Shown: one piece after another, positions 17,169 to 25,332 of the stretch
Numbering within the stretch: position 1 is the first letter of the stretch
Layout: each line of letters opens with the position of its first letter
DNA from: Streptomyces sp. 135
Lineage (GTDB): Bacteria; Actinomycetota; Actinomycetes; Streptomycetales; Streptomycetaceae
DNA length: 64,000 nt
Direction: 5' to 3'
NCBI RefSeq assembly: GCF_020026305.1
Contig: NZ_CP075691.1
Location: forward strand, 5,952,001 to 6,016,000
Position numbers and translations under genes: made by a program
Notes under the pieces: generated by a model
The model's input: only the letters and a program-made list of their open reading frames with translations
Database searches by the model: none
Told to the model about the DNA's origin: nothing

Positions 17169-17825
17169 TCAGTGCTCGTCCAGCCAGTGGCGGCGGCCGA
17201 GGCTGACCAGGCGCAGCTGGCGGCGCGCCGTGGCCGCTACCCGTTCCGCGGCCTCGGGGTCGGCGCCCGCCTCGCCCGCTTCCAGGAGTGCCGACGCGGT
17301 CATCACCATGTGGTCGACGTACATCCCGGCGAGCATCAGCAGATCGTCCTCGGCCCAGCCCGCCGCCTGGGGCTCGTGGGCGAACTGGTCCCTGACCTCC
17401 TGGGTGAACAGGGCGAGCTGGCCGCCTATCGCGGCGCGCACCGCCTGTACGCCGCCGTGCTGTTCGCGGGCGATGAAGCGGACGTGGGCGGGGTGGGTGC
17501 GGACGTACGCGGCGATCAGTTCGACGGTGGCCGCGATGCGCTCCTCCCCGTCGTCCTCGCCCGCGCTGTCGCCGGTCGCGGAGAGCAGGGCGGTGAGCGC
17601 CGTGTGCAGGCTGCCGAGCGCCTCCTCGACGAGCGCCACGCCGAGGTCGGCCATGTCGCGGAAGTGGCGGTAGAAGGCGGTGGGGGCGACGCCCACGGCG
17701 CGGGTGACCTCACGCAGGCCGAGGCTGCTCAGGCTCTGCTCCTCGAGCAGCTGGAGCGCCGCGTCGAGGAGTGCCTGCCGGGTCTTCTGTTTCTGGGCCT
17801 GCCGGACGCCGAGCGTGTGACTCAT
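17169..17825 (-). CDS. TetR family transcriptional regulator
   Basis: A 218-residue repressor-type protein. The N-terminal helix-turn-helix covers residues 14-60 (TRQALLDAALQLLEEQSLSS, then VTRAVGVAPTAFYRHF). The C-terminal ligand-binding region contains a conserved IAREQHGG motif (about 118-125) that recalls fatty-acid-type TetR regulators such as FasR and FabR relatives. It is divergent from the small membrane-protein genes starting at 17967. The intergenic region carries two inverted copies of a GAACAGTTGTTAC-like site, so autoregulation and control of the divergent pair are likely. Confidence 0.88.
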   Translation of the reverse strand: MSHTLGVRQAQKQKTRQALLDAALQLLEEQSLSSLGLREVTRAVGVAPTAFYRHFRDMADLGVALVEEALGSLHTALTALLSATGDSAGEDDGEERIAATVELIAAYVRTHPAHVRFIAREQHGGVQAVRAAIGGQLALFTQEVRDQFAHEPQAAGWAEDDLLMLAGMYVDHMVMTASALLEAGEAGADPEAAERVAATARRQLRLVSLGRRHWLDEH

Positions 17826-17833
17826 GCCATGCA

Positions 17834-17903
17834 GTTAACAACTGTTCTCCGAGTTTTGGAAGCGCGGGGGCGGCTACCCTGTAAGTCAGTGAACAGTTGT
17901 TAC
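17834..17903. promoter_or_regulatory. Paired TetR-type operator sites
   Basis: GTTAACAACTGTTC at 17834-17847 and its near-exact reverse complement GAACAGTTGTTAC at 17891-17903 flank the divergent start region. Each copy is itself an imperfect palindrome (GAACA-GT-TGTTA), as expected for a dimeric TetR protein. The first lies nine bases upstream of the tetR ATG. Confidence 0.65.
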
Positions 17904-17966
17904 CACAAGCGTTCACCGAACTGGCCCCGGCCTCCGGGGTGCGTTCGCCGATTGGAGAGGGATCTC

Positions 17967-18122
17967 ATGCTCTTCGTTGTCGCCGCCCTGCTCCTGCTGG
18001 GTGTCGCCATGGGTTCCGTGGCCCACCTCCCGCTGACGGCCACGCTGGTCGCCGCCGCGGCCATCGGTGCGTGGCTCGCGGTCTTCGCGGTCCGCGAGCG
18101 CCGCACGCGCCACCACCACTGA
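17967..18122 (+). CDS. Small membrane protein, 51 residues
   Basis: Starts MLFVVAALLLLGVAMGSVAH, followed by a second hydrophobic segment LVAAAAIGAWLAVFAV and a short basic His-rich tail (RERRTRHHH). It is probably a two-helix membrane protein. GGAGAGGG stands five to six bases before the ATG at 17967, a strong ribosome site. It lies downstream of the paired TetR-type sites and 18 bases before the DUF4190 gene, so the two are likely one transcript. Function is unknown. Confidence 0.75.
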   Translation: MLFVVAALLLLGVAMGSVAHLPLTATLVAAAAIGAWLAVFAVRERRTRHHH

Positions 18123-18140
18123 GCCGGAAGGAGCCCGACC

Positions 18141-18527
18141 ATGGCACTCACCACCGAACGCGCTGCCGAGCGCACCGCCGAACGTACCGACGCTGAGCGC
18201 TCCGCCGCAGGCCCTGCTGCTGAGCGCTCCGCCGAACGTCCTGCCGCCGAGCGCCCCGTCGGCCGCCGCGCCCCGGAGCGCCCCACCGGACGCCGTGACA
18301 CCGACGGCATGGCCGTCGCCTCCTTCGTCTGCGGCCTGCTCGGACTGCTCGTCCTGAACGTCTTCCTCGGCCCCCTCGCGATCGTCCTCGCGGGCCTCGC
18401 CCTGTGGCGCGGCACCGGCCGAAGCGGCCGTGCGCTGCTCGGACTCGGGCTCGGCGTGGCCGACCTCGTCGTCCTCGGCGTGCTCGTCTCGATGGACGGC
18501 ACCGTGTCCTGGGGTCTCGCAGGCTGA
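18141..18527 (+). CDS. DUF4190 membrane protein with an N-terminal AER repeat region
   Basis: A 128-residue protein. Residues 1-55 are a low-complexity, hydrophilic stretch built from repeats of AER and related triplets (ERAAERTAERTDAERSAAG and onward). Residues 56-125 are the DUF4190 domain with two membrane helices (GMAVASFVCGLLGLLVLNVF and LGLGLGVADLVVLGVLV). AAGGAG lies eight bases before the ATG at 18141. It is probably co-transcribed with the preceding small membrane protein and under the divergent TetR regulator. Function is unknown. Confidence 0.78.
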   Translation: MALTTERAAERTAERTDAERSAAGPAAERSAERPAAERPVGRRAPERPTGRRDTDGMAVASFVCGLLGLLVLNVFLGPLAIVLAGLALWRGTGRSGRALLGLGLGVADLVVLGVLVSMDGTVSWGLAG

Positions 18528-18574
18528 TACCGCCGGGTCATACGGCGCCGTACGACTCGTAGAATCGTCGCACC

Positions 18575-19744
18575 ATGGCCTACCTCGACCACGCAGCGAC
18601 CACTCCGATGCTCCCGGAGGCGATCGCGGCGATGACCGCGCAGATCGCCGTCACCGGCAACGCCTCCTCGCTGCACGCGGCGGGCCGCCGGGCGCGCCGC
18701 ACCGTCGAGGAGGCCCGCGAGACACTCGCCGAGTCGCTCGGCGCACGCCCCAGCGAGGTGGTCTTCACTTCCGGGGGCACCGAGGCCGACAACCTCGCGG
18801 TGAAGGGCCTGTACTGGGCCCGCCGCGACGTGGAGCCGGCCCGCACCCGCGTCCTCGCCAGCCCCGTCGAGCACCACGCCGTCCTCGACGCCGTCCACTG
18901 GCTCGGGGAGCACGAGGGCGCCACCGTCGAGTACCTCCCGGTCGACGCCCACGGCCGCGTCCACCCCGACGCCCTGCGCGAGGCGATCGCACGCGACCCC
19001 GACGACGTCGCCCTGGCCACCGTCATGTGGGCCAACAACGAGATCGGCACGATCCAGCCGGTCCGCGAACTCGCCGACGTCGCCGCGGAGTTCGGCGTCC
19101 CGCTGCACGCCGACGCCGTGCAGGCCTACGGCCAGGTCCCCGTCGACTTCGGGGCCTCCGGGCTCGCCGCGATGACCGTCTCCGGACACAAGATCGGCGG
19201 TCCTTACGGCATCGGGGCGCTGCTGCTCGGCCGTGAGTACAGCCCCGTCCCCGTGCTGCACGGCGGCGGCCAGGAGCGGCATGTGCGCTCCGGGACGCTC
19301 GACGTGCCCGCCGTCGCGGCCTTCGCCGTCGCGGGGGAGTACGCCGCCGAGCACCGCGAGCGCTTCGCCGCCGAGATCGGCGCGCTCCGCGACGACCTGG
19401 TGGCCGCGGTCCGCTCGGCGGTCCCCGAGGCGGTCCTCGGCGGTGACCCGTCCCCGGCGGGCCGGCTGCCCGCCAACGCGCACTTCTCCTTCCCCGGCTG
19501 CGAGGGCGACTCGCTCCTGCTGCTGCTCGACGCGCAGGGCATCGAGTGCTCCACCGGGTCGGCGTGCACGGCGGGCGTGGCCCAGCCCAGCCACGTCCTG
19601 CTCGCCACGGGCACCGACCCCGACCTGGCGCGCGGCACACTCCGCTTCTCGCTCGGCCACACGTCGACGAAGGCGGACGTCGACGCGGTGGCCGCGGCGA
19701 TCGGCCCGGCGGTGGAGCGGGCGCGGACGGCGGGCCTGAGCTAG
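18575..19744 (+). CDS. Cysteine desulfurase (NifS/IscS class)
   Basis: PLP enzyme that takes sulfur from cysteine as a protein persulfide and leaves alanine. It has 389 residues. The PLP lysine is K206 in TVSGHKIGGP. The persulfide cysteine is C331 in the loop IECSTGSACTAG, a group I feature. MWANNEIGTIQP is the usual family motif. The downstream plus-strand gene mnmA needs an activated sulfur donor, so this enzyme probably feeds tRNA thiolation, perhaps also Fe-S assembly. ATG 18575 is nine bases after TAGAAT and has no Shine-Dalgarno site. The stop overlaps the convergent amidase stop by four bases. Confidence 0.93.
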   Translation: MAYLDHAATTPMLPEAIAAMTAQIAVTGNASSLHAAGRRARRTVEEARETLAESLGARPSEVVFTSGGTEADNLAVKGLYWARRDVEPARTRVLASPVEHHAVLDAVHWLGEHEGATVEYLPVDAHGRVHPDALREAIARDPDDVALATVMWANNEIGTIQPVRELADVAAEFGVPLHADAVQAYGQVPVDFGASGLAAMTVSGHKIGGPYGIGALLLGREYSPVPVLHGGGQERHVRSGTLDVPAVAAFAVAGEYAAEHRERFAAEIGALRDDLVAAVRSAVPEAVLGGDPSPAGRLPANAHFSFPGCEGDSLLLLLDAQGIECSTGSACTAGVAQPSHVLLATGTDPDLARGTLRFSLGHTSTKADVDAVAAAIGPAVERARTAGLS

Positions 19745-20424
19745 GCCTTCTTCCGCTTCTCCGCCGACCCGTCGCGGGCGGCCCGCACCAGGCGCATGTA
19801 CCGGTCCCAGTCCCAGTGCGGGCCGGGGTCCGTGTGGTCCGTGCCCGGCACCTCCACGTGCCCGATGATGTGCTCCCGGTCGACCGGGATGTCGTACCGC
19901 TCGCATATCCCGGCCGTCAGCCGCGCGGACGAGGCGTACATCGCGTCGGTGAACGACGACTTGTCGTCGACGAAGCCCTCGTGCTCGATGCCGACGCTGC
20001 GTTCGTTGTAGCTCCTGTTGCCCGCGTGGAACGCCACGTCCAGCTCGCGGATCATCTGCGCCACATGCCCGTCCTTGCGGACCACGTAGTGCGTGGCGGC
20101 GCCGTGGCTCGGGTCCTTGAAGACGCGCAGCGCCGTGGCGTACCCGCCCTGGACGACGTGGATGATGACGCGGTCGATGCCGTAGTCGTCGGGGCGGTCG
20201 GCGCGCCGCCAGTTGTAGTCCGATGCGGCGGTCCACTGCGCGCCCTTGGCGTCGACCTCGCCCTCCTTGCGTCTCTTGACGACCCCGGGCAGCCGCCACC
20301 ACAGCCGCCCCAGCTCGTCCTGGGCGAGTACGGCCGTGCCGGCGGCGGCCACGCCGCCACCGATCAGCAGGGTGCGCCGGCTGACTCCGCGGCCTCCCGG
20401 CTTCTGCGCCTCTGGTTCCCCCAT
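19741..20424 (-). CDS. Tat-exported N-acetylmuramoyl-L-alanine amidase
   Basis: A 227-residue peptidoglycan hydrolase of the amidase_2 (PGRP-like) fold that cuts the MurNAc-L-Ala bond. The twin-arginine signal SRRTLLIGGGVAAAGTAVLA covers about residues 15-34, so it is secreted folded. The zinc site is visible: H in IIHVVQGG, H in EHIIGHVEVPG and the late TDPGPHWDWDRY. The ATG at 20424 begins MGEPEAQKPGG, and it diverges from mnmA across about 61 bases. It sits between the desulfurase and mnmA on the other strand, an arrangement that is not obviously functional. Confidence 0.9.
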   Translation of the reverse strand: MGEPEAQKPGGRGVSRRTLLIGGGVAAAGTAVLAQDELGRLWWRLPGVVKRRKEGEVDAKGAQWTAASDYNWRRADRPDDYGIDRVIIHVVQGGYATALRVFKDPSHGAATHYVVRKDGHVAQMIRELDVAFHAGNRSYNERSVGIEHEGFVDDKSSFTDAMYASSARLTAGICERYDIPVDREHIIGHVEVPGTDHTDPGPHWDWDRYMRLVRAARDGSAEKRKKA

Positions 20425-20485
20425 GTGATCGTCAACGCTTACTCACGGGCATCCGGTTCCCGCGGGCCCGTACTCTGTTAGGGCT

Positions 20486-21622
20486 ATGACTTTGACCGAG
20501 ACCCCGCAGCCCGCCCAGCGCCCCCTCCGTGTCCTGGCCGCCATGTCCGGAGGCGTGGACTCCGCCGTCGCAGCCGCCCGCGCGGCCGAGGCCGGACACG
20601 ACGTGACGGGAGTGCACCTCGCGCTCTCGGCCAACCCCCAGTCGTTCCGCACGGGCGCGCGGGGCTGCTGCACCATCGAGGACTCGCGCGACGCCCGCCG
20701 CGCCGCGGACGTCATCGGCATCCCGTTCTACGTGTGGGACCTCGCCGAGCGGTTCCGTGAGGACGTGGTCGAGGACTTCGTCGCCGAGTACGAGGCGGGG
20801 CGCACCCCCAACCCGTGCCTGCGCTGCAACGAGAAGATCAAGTTCGCCGCGCTCCTGGACAAGGCCCTCGCCCTCGGCTTCGACGCGGTCGTCACCGGCC
20901 ACTACGCCAAGGTGATCGTCCGCGAGGACGGCACGCGCGAGCTGCACCGCGCCTCCGACATGGCCAAGGACCAGAGCTACGTCCTCGGGGTCCTGGACGA
21001 CCGTCAGCTCGCCCACGCGATGTTCCCCCTCGGTGACACGGTCACCACCAAGGAGGAGATCCGCGCGGAGGCCGAGCGCCGAGGCCTCGCCGTCGCCAAG
21101 AAGCCCGACAGCCACGACATCTGCTTCATCGCCGACGGCGACACCCAGGGCTTCCTCGCCGCCCGCCTCGGCAAGGCGGAGGGCGACATCGTGGACGAGT
21201 CCGGGGAGGTCCTCGGCACCCACGAAGGGGCGTACGGCTACACCATCGGCCAGCGCAAGGGCCTGCGGATCGGCACCCCCGCACCGGACGGCAAGCCGCG
21301 CTACGTCCTGGACATCTCCCCGGTGAACAACACCGTGACGGTCGGCCCGGCCGCCGCCCTGGACGTGACCGCCCTGACCGCCATCAGGCCCCGCTGGTGC
21401 GGAGCGGCCCCCACCGGGCCCGGCACGTACACGGCACAGCTGCGGGCCCACGGCGGCGAGACGGAGGTCACCGCGGAGCTCGTCGACGGCACCCTGAACG
21501 TCTCCTTCACCGAGCCCGTCCGGGGTGTGGCCCCCGGCCAGGCGATCGTCCTGTACGACGGCACGCGCGTGGTGGGCTCGGCGACGATCGCGACGACGGA
21601 CCGGGTGACGGCGGGCGTCTAG
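20486..21622 (+). CDS. mnmA: tRNA-specific 2-thiouridylase
   Basis: Adds sulfur to U34 of tRNAs for Lys, Glu and Gln, using ATP and a persulfide donor. It has 378 residues. The PP-loop SGGVDS is at residues 21-26, the first catalytic cysteine C111 is in NPCLRCNEKIKF, and the second, C213, is in SHDICFIADGD. The central domain has GQRKGLRIGTPAP. The ATG at 20486 lacks a ribosome site, while TACTCT ends nine bases upstream, suggesting a leaderless or nearly leaderless mRNA. The cysteine desulfurase gene upstream on the same strand is a plausible sulfur partner. Confidence 0.97.
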   Translation: MTLTETPQPAQRPLRVLAAMSGGVDSAVAAARAAEAGHDVTGVHLALSANPQSFRTGARGCCTIEDSRDARRAADVIGIPFYVWDLAERFREDVVEDFVAEYEAGRTPNPCLRCNEKIKFAALLDKALALGFDAVVTGHYAKVIVREDGTRELHRASDMAKDQSYVLGVLDDRQLAHAMFPLGDTVTTKEEIRAEAERRGLAVAKKPDSHDICFIADGDTQGFLAARLGKAEGDIVDESGEVLGTHEGAYGYTIGQRKGLRIGTPAPDGKPRYVLDISPVNNTVTVGPAAALDVTALTAIRPRWCGAAPTGPGTYTAQLRAHGGETEVTAELVDGTLNVSFTEPVRGVAPGQAIVLYDGTRVVGSATIATTDRVTAGV

Positions 21623-21635
21623 GGCCTGCCCCTCG

Positions 21636-22580
21636 CTAGTCCGCGACCCGGAGCACGATCTTGCCCCGCGTGCGGCCCCGCTCGCCGTACGCGTGCGCCT
21701 TCGCGGCGTCCTCCAGGGGCAGCACGGTGTCGATCTCGGCGCGCAGCCTGCCCTCGTCCACCAGGCGCGCGATCTCCAGCAGGCCCAGCCGGTCCGGCTC
21801 GACGACCGTCCAGCCCGTGCGGATGCCGCGCTCCCGCGCGAGACCGGCGTCCGGCAGACCGCCGGGATCGGGCAGCGTCACCAGATGGCCGCCGGGGCGC
21901 AGGACCTCCAGGGACCGCGTGCCGTACGCGCCACCCACCCCGTCCAGCACGATGTCCACGTCGCTCACCGCCTCGGTGAAGTCCACGCGCGCGTAGTCGA
22001 CGAGTTCGTCGACGCCGAGGGCGCGCAGGAAGTCGTGCTTCTCGGCGCGGGCGGTCCCGATGACGTACGCCCCGTGAGTCTTGGCGATCTGCACCGCCAG
22101 GTGCCCCACGCCGCCGGCCGCCGCGTGGACCAGCACCCGCTGCCCGGCCCGCAGCCCGGCCGTCTCCACCAGCCCCTGCCAGGCCGTGAGCGCCGCGAGG
22201 GGCAGGGCGGCGGCCTGGACGTGGTCGATGCCCGCGGGCTTGGGCGCGAAGCGCCGGGCGGGCGCCGCGACGAACTCGGCGTACCCACCGGCCTGCTCCG
22301 GGAAGCGCGGCATGCCGAACACCTCGTCGCCGGGGGCGTACAGCGTCACTCCGGGGCCGACCTCCTCGACGACGCCCGACACGTCGTAGCCGAGGATCGG
22401 GGTGTCGCCCCAGGTACCGAAGGTGCCCTCCGCGCGGGTCTTCCAGTCGACGGGGTTGACGCCCGCCGCGTGCACCCGGACGAGGACCTCCGTGAGGCCC
22501 GGCTCGGGGCGGTCGACCTCCACGGGGACCAGGTTCTCGGGGGCGCCCCACGCGCGGGGGCTCACGGCACGCATCTTCAT
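21636..22580 (-). CDS. NADP-dependent zinc-independent oxidoreductase (quinone oxidoreductase-like)
   Basis: A 314-residue medium-chain dehydrogenase/reductase. The GroES-like N-terminal domain has VLVRVHAAGVNPVDWKTRAE and VFGMPRFPEQAGGYAEF. The Rossmann domain has VLVHAAAGGVGHLAVQIAK, the AAGGVG motif typical of NADPH:quinone oxidoreductases. No zinc-binding residues are seen. Of three nearby in-frame ATGs, the one at 22580 has AGAGG six bases upstream. It diverges from a GlxA-type regulator at 22689, its likely regulator. Substrate unknown; possibly detoxifies enones or quinones. Confidence 0.88.
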   Translation of the reverse strand: MKMRAVSPRAWGAPENLVPVEVDRPEPGLTEVLVRVHAAGVNPVDWKTRAEGTFGTWGDTPILGYDVSGVVEEVGPGVTLYAPGDEVFGMPRFPEQAGGYAEFVAAPARRFAPKPAGIDHVQAAALPLAALTAWQGLVETAGLRAGQRVLVHAAAGGVGHLAVQIAKTHGAYVIGTARAEKHDFLRALGVDELVDYARVDFTEAVSDVDIVLDGVGGAYGTRSLEVLRPGGHLVTLPDPGGLPDAGLARERGIRTGWTVVEPDRLGLLEIARLVDEGRLRAEIDTVLPLEDAAKAHAYGERGRTRGKIVLRVAD

Positions 22581-22688
22581 GATCATCCTCTTGAATCCTC
22601 GTTCGAAAACGGCCAGAGAACCCAGAGTGCGGGCGGGTCCGCCGATCACAGTGCCGGCAGTCCGGCCATGATGTGACAGGATTCGGCC

Positions 22689-23693
22689 ATGGCTTCGGCA
22701 GACGGACGACACCGGGTGGCGGTCCTCGCGCTGGACGGCGCGTACGCCTTCGAGATGGGCATCCCACCCCGGATCTTCGGAGCCGCGCAGGACGCCGAGG
22801 GGCAACCGCTCTACGACGTCGTCGTCTGCACGGTGGACGGCGGCCCGGTGCGCACCGACGCCGGGTTCCAGGTGATGGCGGAGCACGGCCCCGAGGCGCT
22901 CGCCGAGGCGGACACGGTGGTGATCCCGCCCACGGACCGCCTCTGCGGCGGCACCCAGGACGGCGTCCTGCCCGGACCGCTCGCCGCCGCCCTCGCCCGG
23001 GTGCGGCCCGGCACGCGCTGGGTGTCGATCTGCACCGCCTCGTACGTCCTCGCCGCGGCCGGGCTGCTCGACGGGCGCCCCGCGACCACGCACTGGAAGG
23101 AGGCCGACCACTTCCGGCGGACCTTCCCCCGGGTCGACGTCGACGAGGACGTCCTCTTCGTGGACGACGGCGACGTCCTGACGGCGGCGGGTGTCGGCGC
23201 CGGCGTCGACCTCTGCCTGCACCTGCTGCGCCGCGACCACGGCAGCGCCGTCGCCCACCGTGTCGCGCGCCTGTGCGTGGTCCCGCCCTGGCGCGAGGGC
23301 GGCCAGGCGCAGTACATCGAACGGCCCGTCCCCGAGCCGACGCTCGCCACGACGGCCGCCACGCGCGCGTGGGCGCTGGAACGGCTCCAGGAGCCGCTTC
23401 CCCTCGGCGAGCTCGCCGCGCACGCGCGCATGAGCCTGCGCACCTTCACGCGCCGCTTCCAGGAGGAGGTCGGCATGCCGCCGGGCCGCTGGCTGACCGC
23501 CCAGCGCATCGAACTGGCCCGCGGGCTCCTGGAGTCCAGCGACCTGCCCGTGGACGTGGTCGCCCACCGCGCGGGCTTCGGCACGGGCAACTCCCTGCGC
23601 CAGCACATGCGTTCCGTGCTCGGCGTCTCACCGGCCGCCTACCGCAGGACGTTCGCCTCCGCCGCCCCGGTGACCGCCCCCGCCGTCCGGTGA
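22689..23693 (+). CDS. GlxA-type transcriptional regulator (DJ-1/PfpI + AraC)
   Basis: A 334-residue regulator. A DJ-1/PfpI-like domain covers about residues 8-185, with CTASYVLAAAGLLDGRPATT giving the nucleophile-elbow region around C119. An AraC/XylS DNA-binding domain follows at about 225-325 with two helix-turn-helix units (LGELAAHARMSLRTFTRRF and PVDVVAHRAGFGTGNSLRQH). The fused domain suggests small-molecule sensing. A CAGGAT box ends six bases before the ATG with no ribosome site, so translation may be leaderless. It is divergent from the oxidoreductase. The stop codon abuts the stop of the convergent DUF427 gene with no spacer. Confidence 0.9.
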   Translation: MASADGRHRVAVLALDGAYAFEMGIPPRIFGAAQDAEGQPLYDVVVCTVDGGPVRTDAGFQVMAEHGPEALAEADTVVIPPTDRLCGGTQDGVLPGPLAAALARVRPGTRWVSICTASYVLAAAGLLDGRPATTHWKEADHFRRTFPRVDVDEDVLFVDDGDVLTAAGVGAGVDLCLHLLRRDHGSAVAHRVARLCVVPPWREGGQAQYIERPVPEPTLATTAATRAWALERLQEPLPLGELAAHARMSLRTFTRRFQEEVGMPPGRWLTAQRIELARGLLESSDLPVDVVAHRAGFGTGNSLRQHMRSVLGVSPAAYRRTFASAAPVTAPAVR

Positions 23694-24029
23694 CTACCCC
23701 TGCTGAGCGGTGATCTCCGCGTCGTAGAAGCAGTAGTGGTCCTTGATGGCCGCCACCTCCGGCTTTGGCTCCCGGTACGCCCACACCGCGTCCGGCGCGC
23801 CCGGCAGCGACCAGTAGGAGGCCGTGCCCTTGAAGGGGCAGTGCGTGGTGGTCCCGGACGGCGTCAGCAAGTCGGTGCGCACGTCCTCCGGCGGGAGGTA
23901 GTGGCGCGCCGGGTAGCCCGTCTCGCGCAGCAGGAGCGGGCGGCTGCTCTCCGCCACCACCTGCCCCTCGTGCACCACCCGCACGTGGTCCGTGCCCTGC
24001 TCGACGGTGATCCGGTGTCCCTTGGTCAC
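23694..24029 (-). CDS. DUF427 domain protein
   Basis: A 111-residue protein that is a single DUF427 domain. Diagnostic motifs are YLPPEDVRTDLL, THCPFKGTASYWSL and VWAYREPKPEV. The fold is a small beta barrel of unknown activity. GTG 24029 (VTKGHRITVEQG) is preceded by GAGGAGGG at good spacing; longer in-frame starts would run through the LOG gene and are rejected. It ends exactly where the GlxA-type gene ends on the other strand. The promoter region is shared with the divergent LOG gene. Confidence 0.88.
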   Translation of the reverse strand: MTKGHRITVEQGTDHVRVVHEGQVVAESSRPLLLRETGYPARHYLPPEDVRTDLLTPSGTTTHCPFKGTASYWSLPGAPDAVWAYREPKPEVAAIKDHYCFYDAEITAQQG

Positions 24030-24080
24030 GACGTACCCTCCTCGACAGGTGCTGTCAGTGTCGGACCGTACCGTGAGCGC

Positions 24081-24626
24081 ATGAACATCTGCGTCTTCCT
24101 CTCCGCCGCCGACCTCGACGACCGCTACACCCGCCCCGCCCGGGAGTTCGCCGAACTGCTCGGCAAGGGTGGGCACACCCTGGTGTGGGGCGGTTCCGAG
24201 AGCGGCCTGATGAAGGTCGTGGCGGACGGCGTCGAGGAGGCGGGAGGCCGGCTCGTCGGCGTCTCCGTGGACTTCCTCGCGGCCAAGGCCAGGGCCGTCG
24301 CCGAGCCCCACGAGATGGTGATCTCCCGCGACCTCGCCGAGCGCAAGGCGCTGCTCCTGGAGAAGGCCGACGCGATCGTGATCATGGTCGGCGGCACCGG
24401 CACCCTCGACGAGGCCACCGAGATCCTGGAGCTCAAGAAGCACGGCAAGCACACCAAGCCGGTGGTCCTGCTGAACTCCGCGGGCTTCTACGACGGCCTC
24501 AAGGAGCAGTTCCGCCGCATGGAGGACGAGGGCTTCCTGCCGCTGCCCCTCACCGACCTGGTCTTCTTCGCCGAGGAGCCCGTCGGCGCACTGGCCTACC
24601 TGGAGGAATCGATCGGCACCCAGTGA
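24081..24626 (+). CDS. LOG family protein
   Basis: A 181-residue Rossmann-like protein of the LOG (lysine decarboxylase-like) superfamily. Members hydrolyse nucleoside 5'-monophosphates such as cytokinin ribotides. HTLVWGGSESGLMKVVADG corresponds to the nucleotide loop and MVGGTGTLDEATEI to the PGGxGTxxE motif, with valine in place of the usual proline. The catalytic arginine and glutamate region is LAERKALL. Start ATG 24081 follows TACCGT by six bases with no ribosome site. The divergent partner is the DUF427 gene. Substrate is inferred from the family only. Confidence 0.8.
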   Translation: MNICVFLSAADLDDRYTRPAREFAELLGKGGHTLVWGGSESGLMKVVADGVEEAGGRLVGVSVDFLAAKARAVAEPHEMVISRDLAERKALLLEKADAIVIMVGGTGTLDEATEILELKKHGKHTKPVVLLNSAGFYDGLKEQFRRMEDEGFLPLPLTDLVFFAEEPVGALAYLEESIGTQ

Positions 24627-24642
24627 TGCGAGCATGGCGGGT

Positions 24643-25332
24643 ATGGCAACACATGTGATCACCGGGGCCGGCTCCGGCATCGGAGCGGCCGTCGCCCGCC
24701 GCCTGCACGCACGCGGCGACGAACTCGTCCTCCACGCGCGCGACGCGGGCCGCGCCAAGGAGCTCGCCGCCCAGTTCCCCGGCGCGAGCACGCTGGTGGG
24801 CGACCTGTCCGACCCCGACAAGCTCTCCTGGGCCTTCGGGCACCAATCGCTGCCCTCGCGCGTGGACTCGCTCCTGCACATCGCGGGCGTCGTCGACCTC
24901 GGCCCGGTCGGTGAACTGACCCCCAAGTCCTGGCGCCACCAGCTCAACGTCAACCTCATCGCCCCCGCCGAGCTGACCCGCCACTTCCTGCCGCAACTGC
25001 GCCTCGCCCAAGGGCACGTCGTCTTCGTCAACTCGGGCGCGGGCCTGAACGCCCACGCCGACTGGTCCGCGTACGCCGCCTCCAAGCACGGCCTGAAGGC
25101 CCTCGCCGACTCGCTGCGCCAGGAGGAGCACGGCAACGGCGTCCGGGTCACCTCGGTCTACCCGGGCCGCACGGCGAGCGCCATGCAGGTCAAGGTGCAC
25201 CAGCAGGAGGGCAAGGAGTACGACGCCTCGCGCTTCATCGACCCCGAGTCGGTCGCCACGACGATCGTCATGGCCCTGGACCTGCCGCGCGACGCGGAGG
25301 TCAACGACCTGACGGTGCGGCCGGGCCGATGA
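24643..25332 (+). CDS. Short-chain dehydrogenase/reductase
   Basis: A 229-residue classical SDR. The cofactor motif TGAGSGIG is at residues 7-14. The catalytic Ser is in FVNSGAGLNAH, with the Tyr-Lys pair in WSAYAASKHG. The substrate loop is PGRTASAMQVKVH. The ATG at 24643 is preferred; one at 24634 adds three residues; neither has a clear ribosome site. The stop overlaps the next gene's ATG (ATGA), so it is translationally coupled to the MetE-like protein. The reduced substrate is unknown. Confidence 0.88.
   Translation: MATHVITGAGSGIGAAVARRLHARGDELVLHARDAGRAKELAAQFPGASTLVGDLSDPDKLSWAFGHQSLPSRVDSLLHIAGVVDLGPVGELTPKSWRHQLNVNLIAPAELTRHFLPQLRLAQGHVVFVNSGAGLNAHADWSAYAASKHGLKALADSLRQEEHGNGVRVTSVYPGRTASAMQVKVHQQEGKEYDASRFIDPESVATTIVMALDLPRDAEVNDLTVRPGR

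Noticed and set aside
17900..20302. An 800-codon minus-strand frame across the DUF4190, desulfurase and amidase region.
   Set aside because: It crosses three genes with recognised domains on both strands and shows no domain of its own.
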